Shown piece after piece: positions 28,608-35,006 of a stretch of 64,000 nucleotides of DNA. This stretch comes from Streptomyces kanamyceticus (GTDB lineage Bacteria > Actinomycetota > Actinomycetes > Streptomycetales > Streptomycetaceae). The DNA is taken from positions 7,006,001-7,070,000 of the forward strand of contig NZ_CP023699.1 in NCBI RefSeq assembly GCF_008704495.1, given 5' to 3'. The first letter of the stretch is position 1; each line of letters starts with the position of its first letter. Position numbers and translations under genes: made by a program. The notes below the pieces were generated by a model that was not told the DNA's origin, ran no database searches, and saw nothing but the letters and a program-made list of their open reading frames with translations.

Positions 28608-28660
28608 TAGTGGTACATCAACGCACCTGTTGCGGGCGCAGCAGTTCGAACCATTCGAAG
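28608..28660. other. attR: right integration junction
   Basis: The attP half GGTACATC-AA-CGCACC (28612-28627) followed by TGTTGCG (28628-28634) joins the host attB half GGCGCAGCAGTTCG. The crossover lies at G28634/G28635. The reading frame of the host ABM gene enters the element here and stops after four foreign codons (QQVR). Confidence 0.85.
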
Positions 28661-28764
28661 CCGTCGGAGTTCTCCACCGAGCCCGCGCGGGCGGAGAAGC
28701 GCTTCTCCAGGACTTCGCGCTGTTCCTCGGGGACGGTGAGGGCGTTGATCTTCACGATGCTCAT
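28618..28764 (-). pseudogene. 5' part of the host ABM gene, truncated by integration
   Basis: The ATG at 28764 starts MSIVKINALTVPEEQREVL and continues to FEWFELLRP (44 host residues), then QQVR from element DNA and a stop at 28618. It is the exact missing front of the fragment at 10656-10870. The peptide lacks most of the ABM fold and should be non-functional. Its upstream promoter region is intact. Confidence 0.88.
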
Positions 28765-28858
28765 GCCGCCATCCTGCCGCACGGGCTTGTCGGGGCGGTG
28801 TGAGGTGTGGCCCCTGGTGCGGCTGGCGTGGACGTAGACGTGGGCCTGGACGTTGGGT

Positions 28859-29161
28859 CTAGATCTGGAGCAGGCGTTCGGTCGTCTCGCGGTAGTCGCG
28901 GAGGGCCAGGCGGAGCTGTTCCGTGTTGGTGGCTTCCTTGGGGGTGGCTTCGGGGGTGGTCTCCGGGGGCTGCCAGGACGTGCGGATCGTGCGGCGGCGT
29001 TCCGCCAGGGCCGCCGTGAGGTGCTGGATCGTGTCCTCCAGGACACGGTCGGCGTCCTCCACGGCGTCACCGGGGCCGTCCACGAAACCGCCCACGGCGT
29101 TCTGGAGGCGCAGGATCAGCTTGTCGCGTTCGCCGGGCGGGAAGAGCGCTGTGTCAGCCAT
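28859..29161 (-). CDS. Conserved hypothetical helical protein
   Basis: 100 aa from ATG 29161. It is mostly helical and charged (ERDKLILRLQNAVGGFVDGPGDAVEDADRVL, IQHLTAALAERRRTI, LRLALRDYRETTERLLQ). No signal peptide or catalytic motif is seen. The start lies inside the end of the upstream membrane-protein gene (8-bp overlap), so the pair is translationally coupled and probably acts together. I do not recognise a characterised relative. Confidence 0.7.
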   Translation of the reverse strand: MADTALFPPGERDKLILRLQNAVGGFVDGPGDAVEDADRVLEDTIQHLTAALAERRRTIRTSWQPPETTPEATPKEATNTEQLRLALRDYRETTERLLQI

Positions 29162-29813
29162 GCTGAACTCCCCTTCGGGTGATGCCGGTCGAGCGTTTGC
29201 CCGAGGCGTGCTTGTCGGAGTCGGGGCGCGTGGCGGAGCGGTCGCCCTTGTCCGCGAGGAGGTCGTCGAAGAGCGCCCGCGCCTCGACCATCGCCGCGCG
29301 CAACTCCTCGGTCCCTGCCGGGTTCTCCTCCGGGTTCTTCCCGGCGCCCGTCGTACCGAGGGCCGCGCGGTGCACGCTGCGGTAGCCGTGGACGTGGTGG
29401 GCGTGGTGCACGGAGAGGGCGTCGAGCTGGTCCTCGTAGTGACCGCTGTCGGGGAAGCCGCGGGCGCCCGCCAGTTCGGCGACGAGCCGGTCCGCCTCTG
29501 CCACCGCCTCGCTCGGGGATTCGACGAAGCGCTCCTGGGCGACGGCCCAGCGGGCCGCGTACCGTTCGCGGGCCGCGGGGTCGAGCGGCAGCGTCCGCAG
29601 CGAACCGTGCCGCTTCACACGTTCGCCGAGGTCGCGCTCGGCGGCCCTGGTGTCGCCGTCGTGCCGCGCGAGCGTGCGGTCGTACTCGGGTCCGAAGCGC
29701 CGCTTCAGGCTGCGCCCGCCGCCCGTGCGCCCGCCGCGGCTCACCGCGACGCCCGTGGCGGCGGCTAGGACCACGACGACCGCGATCAGCACGATGATCA
29801 TGACTGTGGACAT
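29154..29813 (-). CDS. Conserved hypothetical protein with an N-terminal membrane anchor
   Basis: 219 aa. A single N-terminal transmembrane helix (MIIVLIAVVVVLAAATGVAV) precedes a basic stretch (GGRTGGGRSLKRRFG). A conserved soluble domain follows with EYDRTLARHDGDTRAAERDLGER, AARERYAARWAVAQERFVESP and HYEDQLDALSVHHAHHVHGYRS. The soluble domain faces the cytoplasm or exterior; the topology is not decidable. Proteins of this design are common in Streptomyces and unassigned. It is the first gene of a two-gene unit with the 100-aa protein. Confidence 0.75.
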   Translation of the reverse strand: MSTVMIIVLIAVVVVLAAATGVAVSRGGRTGGGRSLKRRFGPEYDRTLARHDGDTRAAERDLGERVKRHGSLRTLPLDPAARERYAARWAVAQERFVESPSEAVAEADRLVAELAGARGFPDSGHYEDQLDALSVHHAHHVHGYRSVHRAALGTTGAGKNPEENPAGTEELRAAMVEARALFDDLLADKGDRSATRPDSDKHASGKRSTGITRRGVQHG

Positions 29814-29934
29814 GGGTGAGTGCCTTCCCGGGGGAGTGGGCCTGGGCGCCGGGCCCGCGTGCGGCCCCGGCGCGTGTCCCCGGGACGAGTTGCCAGGAAG
29901 CGACTCGTCAAACGGCCGGAAACGGCGGGTCGTG

Positions 29935-30351
29935 TCAGTCCTTGTGGCGTTCCTTGTGGCGTTCGCGCCAGGTGCGGGCCACCTCGTCCAGGTCGAAGGG
30001 GGTCAGGCCGAGCGGCGGCCCCGGTGGCGGCACGCGCAGCGCCTCGCGGATCTTGTCGTTGAGCTCCGTCACCAGCTGCCGCGCCATCCGTTCGGACGGG
30101 GCGTCGGCGGCCGCGGCTATGACGTCCTCGGCCTCCTTGCGCAGGGTGAGGGTCGGAGACAGATAGGAGACGCCTTCGCGGGCCAACTTCTGCTTGACCC
30201 ACCACATTTCGTCGTACGGTGTGCTCTGGTCGCCCGACAGAGGCTTGCCCCTGCCCGGCAGCTCGGCGAAGTCGCCGCGCTCCTCGGCCTCCCTGATCTG
30301 CTTGTCGATCCAGGACTCGAAGTTCACGCCAGGTGGCTTGCGTTCAGTCAT
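29935..30351 (-). CDS. DUF1992 (DnaJ-homologue subfamily C member 28-like) protein
   Basis: 138 aa from ATG 30351. The DUF1992 signature is clear: FESWIDKQIREAEERGDFAELPGRGKPL near the start, then WWVKQKLAREGVSYLSPTLTLRKEAEDVI and TELNDKIREALRVPPPGPPL. The human relative carries an additional J domain; the bacterial proteins do not, and their function is unknown. The gene is monocistronic. Confidence 0.88.
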   Translation of the reverse strand: MTERKPPGVNFESWIDKQIREAEERGDFAELPGRGKPLSGDQSTPYDEMWWVKQKLAREGVSYLSPTLTLRKEAEDVIAAAADAPSERMARQLVTELNDKIREALRVPPPGPPLGLTPFDLDEVARTWRERHKERHKD

Positions 30352-30511
30352 GGGGTCATTGTCCCAGCGAGGGTGTGCTGGTGCGGGTGGCCGACCTAAG
30401 ATGCGGCGGCGCGGTGCGCGTCGGCGGTGTTCGCCGTGCCGGGCTGGGTGTCCGGGCCGGGTGTCCGGGCCGGGTGTGTCGTGAAGTTGTGAGTCGAAGG
30501 AGCGTGCGTAC

Positions 30512-30904
30512 GTGCTGGAGCTGACCATGGCCTCGGTGTCCGGGGCCGATTCCGGCGCGACCGCGGGCATGCACATGGCCGACGCGTCGAGCGAGCCGGG
30601 CGCGGTGCTGCGGGTGGGGCGCGACCGGAGCCTGTGCGGGCTCGTGACGCCCGACGACTGGCTGTTCGTGTCCCGTGCGCACCTGGAGTTCCGCTGCGGG
30701 CCCGACGGAGGCTGGGCGGTGACCTGGCTGCGCGGCTCGAACCCCGACCCGGCATCCGAGGTACGGGTGGTGTCGCAGGGCATGGCGCGGCCCCTCGTGT
30801 ACGGGGCGACGGAACCGCTTCCCCGAGGCGGTTCCGGCGAGGTCGTCATCCAGGACAGGTCGGGGCCGCGCAGCGTGAACGTGGGCTTTTTCCACGAGGG
30901 TTGA
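30512..30904 (+). CDS. FHA-like domain protein
   Basis: 130 aa from GTG 30512. An FHA core is recognisable: LRVGRDRSLCGLVTPDDWLFVSRAHLEF (the GR...SRxH pattern with R and S at phosphothreonine-binding positions) followed by beta strands GGWAVTWLRGSNPD and SGEVVIQDRSG. It probably binds phosphothreonine in a partner, for example a Ser/Thr kinase substrate. No other domain is attached. The gene stands alone between a DUF1992 gene and a convergent methyltransferase. Confidence 0.75.
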   Translation: MLELTMASVSGADSGATAGMHMADASSEPGAVLRVGRDRSLCGLVTPDDWLFVSRAHLEFRCGPDGGWAVTWLRGSNPDPASEVRVVSQGMARPLVYGATEPLPRGGSGEVVIQDRSGPRSVNVGFFHEG

Positions 30905-30948
30905 GTACGGGGGCGAGTACGGGGGTGAGGTGGTCGCCCCGTGGGCGG

Positions 30949-31617
30949 TCAGTCTTGTACGCGGGCCAGCGCGAAGCCGTCGTACCCCTTGGTGCCCACC
31001 GTCTGCAGCGCCGTGGCGCTCAACTTCGGGTGGTTCGCCATGAGTTCCAGCGCGGCGCGGGTGCCCCGCACGCTCGCGTCGGTGCTGGTGCCGTCCGTGA
31101 CGGCGCCGCCGCGTACGACGTTGTCGAGGACGATCAGGCTGCCGGGCCTGGTCAGCTTGAGCGCCCACTCCACGTAGTGCGGGTTGTTGGCCTTGTCCGC
31201 GTCGATGAAGACGAGGTCGAAGGGGTCGGGGTGCTCGGCGGCGAGTGCGGTGAGCGAGTCGAGGGCGGGGCCGACACGGACCTCCGCGATCTTGTCGAGT
31301 CCGGCGCGGGCGAGGTTGCCGCGGGCCACGGAGGCGTGCTCGGGGCTGTATTCGAGGGTGACGAGGTGGCCGTCGGCGGGCAGCGCGCGGCCCAGCCAGA
31401 TGGTGCTGTAGCCGCCGAGCGTGCCGATCTCCAGGATGCGGCGGGCGCCCTGGACCTGGGCGAGCAGCTGGAGCAACTTGCCTTGGTTCGGGGCGACGTT
31501 GATCTGCGGGAGTCCGGCCGCGTCGCTGTCGCGCAGGGCGGCGGTCAGGGTGTCGTCGGACGGGGCGAGGAGGCCGGTGAAGTAGTCGTCGACGGAGTTC
31601 CACTGCTGCTGAGTCAT
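30949..31617 (-). CDS. SAM-dependent O-methyltransferase (Methyltransf_3 type)
   Basis: 222 aa. The SAM-binding motif I is ILEIGTLGGYSTIWLGR, the acidic residue is in LVTLEYSPEHA, and the catechol-O-methyltransferase-like metal and catalytic region is DLVFIDADKANNPHYVEWAL and IVLDNVVRGGAV. The layout matches the cation-dependent class (CCoAOMT/COMT family). It would methylate catechol-type hydroxyls; the natural substrate is unknown. A TTAG-N5-CTAA dyad lies about 30 bp upstream. Confidence 0.9.
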   Translation of the reverse strand: MTQQQWNSVDDYFTGLLAPSDDTLTAALRDSDAAGLPQINVAPNQGKLLQLLAQVQGARRILEIGTLGGYSTIWLGRALPADGHLVTLEYSPEHASVARGNLARAGLDKIAEVRVGPALDSLTALAAEHPDPFDLVFIDADKANNPHYVEWALKLTRPGSLIVLDNVVRGGAVTDGTSTDASVRGTRAALELMANHPKLSATALQTVGTKGYDGFALARVQD

Positions 31618-31647
31618 GTGGTTCGTACGTTCCCTTCGACTGCCTAG

Positions 31648-31660
31648 TTAGTTTCGCTAA
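31648..31660. promoter_or_regulatory. Possible operator upstream of the O-methyltransferase
   Basis: TTAGTTTCGCTAA is a 4-5-4 inverted repeat with A+T-rich arms, about 30 bp upstream of the start codon. It resembles MarR-type half-sites and the dyad near doxX. No regulator gene is adjacent. Confidence 0.3.
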
Positions 31661-31769
31661 GGAGTCTACTGGGGGAGCGGGCGATTGTCAGTGGTGGCTC
31701 CCATACTGGGCTGAAGGTCGTGGCGTGGCGTGGCGCGGCGTGGTGTGGGGTTTCGGGGGCGGGGGCGGT

Positions 31770-32891
31770 ATGGCGTACGAGGTGGGGGAAGTGTTGCCCG
31801 CGGCGGCGATGCGCGGGCTTGCGGAGCGGTGGCTGCCGGGGGTCGTGCTGCGCGGGCAGGAGCAGGGCGGGGATTTTCTGTGTTCACCTGTGGGGCTGTG
31901 GCTCGCGTTGGCCGCCGTCGCGGCGGGTGCCCGCGGGGAAACCGCCGTCGAGCTGCGGGAGTTGCTCGGCTGCGCCGGGCCGGACGCGGCGCGCGCGGTG
32001 ACGGGAGCGGCGCGGGCCCTCGCCGACACGGACTCCGTGGGCGTCGCCACGCGCGTGTGGAGCGGGGTTCCGGTCCTGCGGGAGTATCGGGAGGCGCTGC
32101 CCGGCGTGGGCTTCGGGGACATGGACCCCGAAGCGGCGGACGCGTGGGTGCGGGACGTGACGGGCGGGCTGATCGAGCGTCTGCCGGTGGCCGTCACGCC
32201 GGACACCCTGCTTCTCCTGGTCAACGCGCTTGCCCTGAAGGCGCGTTGGGAGGACCCCTTCGAAGGGGCCGGTACGCGCGATGCCGCCTTCACGGACGCG
32301 GCGGGGCGTGTGCATCAGGTGCCCACGATGCGGCGGGGGGTCGCTGCGGGGGACGCCTGGGTGGTGGACGGTGCGGTGGGTGGTCGTGTGCGCGTTGTCG
32401 AGATGCGGTGTGCCTCGACGGGTGGGCGCGCGCCCGTCCGGGTGCGGTTCGTGGTGGGGGAACCCGGTGCCGGGGCCGATGCGGTGCTGCCGCTCGGCTG
32501 GGCGCCGCGCGAACGGCGGTCGGCGATCGACGCCGACCGGGTCGTCATGGCACTGCCCCGCTTCTCGCTCCGTACGCGGATCGACGCGACGGAGCAGTTG
32601 GCCGGGCTGGGGGTGCGGTGGGCCATGAGCGATGCGGCGGACTTCTCCGGGATGTCGCCGGAGCGGCTCGCGATATCGCAGGTCGTTCAGGAGGCGGTGG
32701 TGAAGGTCGCGGAGGAGGGGGTCGAGGCGGCGGCGGTCACGGCTGTGCCTATGCGGCCCGGTGGGGCGGCGGTGTCTGGGCGAGTTGAGTGGGTTGCCTT
32801 TGACCGGCCGTTCGGGGTTGTCGTTCTTGATGGGGCGGGGGAGGTGCCGTTGTTCGTGGGGTGGCAGGCGGGGGTTCCTCGCGGGGCTTGA
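31770..32891 (+). CDS. Serpin family protein
   Basis: 373 aa from ATG 31770; an upstream in-frame ATG at 31725 adds only a Gly/Trp-rich stretch. Serpin hallmarks are visible: FLCSPVGLWLALAAVAAGARGETAVELRELLG, LLVNALALKARWEDPF, ALPRFSLRTRIDATEQLAGLGV, the hinge VVKVAEEGVEAAAVTAV, and the final strand VAFDRPFGVVVLD. The reactive loop after the hinge (PMRPGGAAVSG) is short, so inhibition of a protease is possible but not certain. There is no signal peptide, so it appears cytoplasmic, which is unusual for serpins. Confidence 0.82.
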   Translation: MAYEVGEVLPAAAMRGLAERWLPGVVLRGQEQGGDFLCSPVGLWLALAAVAAGARGETAVELRELLGCAGPDAARAVTGAARALADTDSVGVATRVWSGVPVLREYREALPGVGFGDMDPEAADAWVRDVTGGLIERLPVAVTPDTLLLLVNALALKARWEDPFEGAGTRDAAFTDAAGRVHQVPTMRRGVAAGDAWVVDGAVGGRVRVVEMRCASTGGRAPVRVRFVVGEPGAGADAVLPLGWAPRERRSAIDADRVVMALPRFSLRTRIDATEQLAGLGVRWAMSDAADFSGMSPERLAISQVVQEAVVKVAEEGVEAAAVTAVPMRPGGAAVSGRVEWVAFDRPFGVVVLDGAGEVPLFVGWQAGVPRGA

Positions 32892-32917
32892 GCGGTGACT
32901 CTGCCTTGGGTTCGGTT

Positions 32918-33065
32918 GGCGTCACGTCCTCGGGGCTCCGCCCCGGGCCCCGCTCCTCAAGCGCCGGAGGGGCTGAATTCTGTGCCCGCGTTCCCCCGGA
33001 GGGTGGGCGTCACATCCTCGGGGCTCCGCCCCGGACCCCGCTCCTCAAGCGCCGGAGGGGCTGAA
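32918..33065. repeat. Two copies of a 60-bp Streptomyces intergenic repeat
   Basis: Near-identical 60-bp units (starting ggcgtcac, with cggggctccgccccgg and ending gccggaggggctgaa) lie at 32918-32977 and 33006-33065. The second copy supplies the last codons and the stop of the MFS gene (FSPSGA at its C-terminus). Shorter relatives recur at 41576-41654. Confidence 0.8.
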
Positions 33066-34487
33066 CTTGCCCCCGCGCAGAGCCATCGCCTCCGCCTCCG
33101 CCTGCGTCTCCACCGCCGCAGGCGACCCCGGCAAGGGCCTGCGGGCCGATTCCGTCAGGAACCAGACCGCGATTCCGCCGATCACCGCCGCGGCCATCAT
33201 GTAGTACGCGGGCATCATCTTGTCGCCGGTCGCGCCGATCAGGGCCGTGACCACCAGGGGGGTCGTGCCGCCGAAGATCGAGACGGAGATGTTGAAGCCG
33301 ATCGAGAGGGAGCCGTAGCGGACCTTCGTCGGGAAGAGGGCGGGCAGGGTCGACGGCATCGAGGCCGTGAAGCAGACCAGGAGCAGGCCGAGCGCGCCGA
33401 GGCCCAGGGCGATCGCCCAGAGCGAGCCCTCGCGGATCAGGAGCAGGGCGGGGACGGAGAGCAGGAAGAAGCCCGCGCAGCCCGCGGCGATCACCGGGCG
33501 GCGGCCGACGCGGTCCGTCAGGGCGCCCGCGAACGGCTGGACGCACATCATCAGCGCCATCACGGCGAGGATGACCAGGAGGCCGTGCGTCTCGTCGTAC
33601 TTCAGCTCGCTGGTGAGGTAGCTGGGCATGTACGAAAGCAGCATGTAGTCCGTGACGTTGAAGACCAGGACCAGGCCCATGCAGAGGAGGAGGGCCTTCC
33701 ACTGGCCCGTCACCATGTCGCGCAGGCGCACCTTGGGGCGGGTCTGCTCGTCCTTGTGGGCCTTCTCCAGCTCGGCCGCGAACGCCGGGGTCTCTTCGAG
33801 CTTCATGCGCAGGTAGAGGCCGATCAGGCCCATCGGGCCCGCGATCAGGAACGGGATGCGCCAGCCCCAGGAGAGCAGGTCGTCCGTGGAGAGGAGGGCC
33901 GTCATCAGGGTGACCAGGCCCGCGCCGCCGATGTAGCCCGCCAGCGTGCCGAACTCCAGCCAGCTGCCGAGGAAGCCGCGCTTCTTGTCGGGGGCGTACT
34001 CCGCGATGAACGTGGCGGCACCGGCGTACTCGCCGCCCGTGGAGAAGCCCTGCACCAAGCGGGCGAGCAGCAGCAGGATCGGTGCCCAGACGCCGATCGT
34101 GGCGTACGACGGGATCAGGCCGATCGCGAACGTGCCCGCCGCCATCATGATCATGGTGAGGGCGAGCACCTTCTGGCGGCCCACGCGGTCGCCCAGCGGG
34201 CCGAAGACCATGCCGCCGAGCGGGCGGATCAGGAAGGCCGCGGCGAAGGCGCCGAAGGTGGAGAGCAGCTGGGCGGTGGGGTTGCCCGAGGGGAAGAAGA
34301 CCTTGCCGAGAGTCACGGCGATGTAGCTGTAGACGCCGAAGTCGAACCACTCCATCGCGTTGCCGAGGGCGGCCGCCTTCACCGCGCGCTTGACCATCGC
34401 GGGGTCGGTGACGGTCACGTCCTGGGCTGTTCCGTTCCGGGGCCGCGGGGCTCCGGTCTCGCTGGGTGCGACGGCTGTGGCGCTCAC
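33045..34487 (-). CDS. MFS transporter, metabolite:H+ symporter (MHS/KgtP-ProP-like)
   Basis: 480 aa if started at GTG 34487; the frame is open further upstream and no strong ribosome-binding site decides. It has twelve membrane segments. MHS-type features are ALGNAMEWFDFGVYSYIA in helix 1, GPLGDRVGRQKVLALT (motif A), LLARLVQGFSTGGEYAGAATFIAEYAPDKKRG and GALTDRVGRRPVIA. Relatives import dicarboxylates, proline/betaine or related metabolites. The C-terminus (KFSPSGA) comes from an intergenic repeat, not from the family. Confidence 0.88.
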   Translation of the reverse strand: MSATAVAPSETGAPRPRNGTAQDVTVTDPAMVKRAVKAAALGNAMEWFDFGVYSYIAVTLGKVFFPSGNPTAQLLSTFGAFAAAFLIRPLGGMVFGPLGDRVGRQKVLALTMIMMAAGTFAIGLIPSYATIGVWAPILLLLARLVQGFSTGGEYAGAATFIAEYAPDKKRGFLGSWLEFGTLAGYIGGAGLVTLMTALLSTDDLLSWGWRIPFLIAGPMGLIGLYLRMKLEETPAFAAELEKAHKDEQTRPKVRLRDMVTGQWKALLLCMGLVLVFNVTDYMLLSYMPSYLTSELKYDETHGLLVILAVMALMMCVQPFAGALTDRVGRRPVIAAGCAGFFLLSVPALLLIREGSLWAIALGLGALGLLLVCFTASMPSTLPALFPTKVRYGSLSIGFNISVSIFGGTTPLVVTALIGATGDKMMPAYYMMAAAVIGGIAVWFLTESARRPLPGSPAAVETQAEAEAMALRGGKFSPSGA

Positions 34488-35006
34488 CAAGGGTTCGCTC
34501 GCCTGCTCTCGGTCGACGACAAAGGACAGGGCCACCCACGGAAACCGGGGCGGCCCGAAAGCGACCATAGGTGCATCGGCCATCATTACGGTCGGTGGCC
34601 GGGCGACCGCGCAGGGCGGGAAAACCGCTGCTATCCAGGTCAAACGGCGTTTCCTTCGGTAGTGCGGACAAGTCGCCCTTGTGATCTATGTCGCGGAGCC
34701 AGGCGGGAACCGCACGTCAGGAACCGGACGGCCGGGTACTCGGTGGGGCGGTGGTGGAGAAAAGCCGATAGAAAACGGTATGGCCGTCAGGTGAAACGGC
34801 GGCGACGAGCGTCTCACCACAGGGGCGAGCGCGACTGCGCACGAGCACTGCTGCGCACCAGTACAACTTCACACCAGCACGGCTTCGCACGAGCACGACT
34901 GCGCACAAGTGCAACTTCGCACCAGCACGACTTCCCGGGCCCCTTTCGGGCCCGCGGGAAGGCAGGACCGCAGACATGACACATCTGACGGGAGGGCCGA
35001 GAGCGC
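34488..35006. repeat. Non-coding region with a 48-bp tandem repeat
   Basis: 519 bp without a convincing gene. A 48-bp unit (gcacgagcac...) is repeated at 34839-34886 and 34887-34934 with about seven mismatches, and partial copies precede it. The units contain internal gcac(c/g)ag(c/t)ac sub-repeats. The promoters of the divergent MFS and GT87/PAP2 genes must also be here; none stands out. Confidence 0.6.

Larger units (their letters stand above)
10871..28634. mobile_element. AICE-type integrative conjugative element with a serine integrase, inserted in an ABM gene
   Basis: A 17.76-kb segment lies between two halves of one host ABM gene. It encodes a large serine integrase at the left end, a RepSA-like initiator, a TraB/FtsK-like translocase, a KorSA-like GntR regulator and small transfer-region genes. 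This is the standard AICE set for rolling-circle replication and double-stranded DNA transfer. Reconstruction of attP from both ends supports the limits. Most described AICEs use tyrosine integrases and tRNA sites; this one uses a serine integrase and a protein-coding target. No excisionase (directionality factor) could be recognised. Cargo genes differ visibly in base composition from the backbone. Confidence 0.9.

Noticed and set aside
10871..28634. Prophage instead of an AICE
   Set aside because: No capsid, terminase, portal or tail genes are present; rep and TraB-like genes point to a conjugative element.
34839..34934. CRISPR-like array
   Set aside because: Units are directly adjacent and degenerate, there are no unique spacers, and no cas genes are present anywhere in the window.
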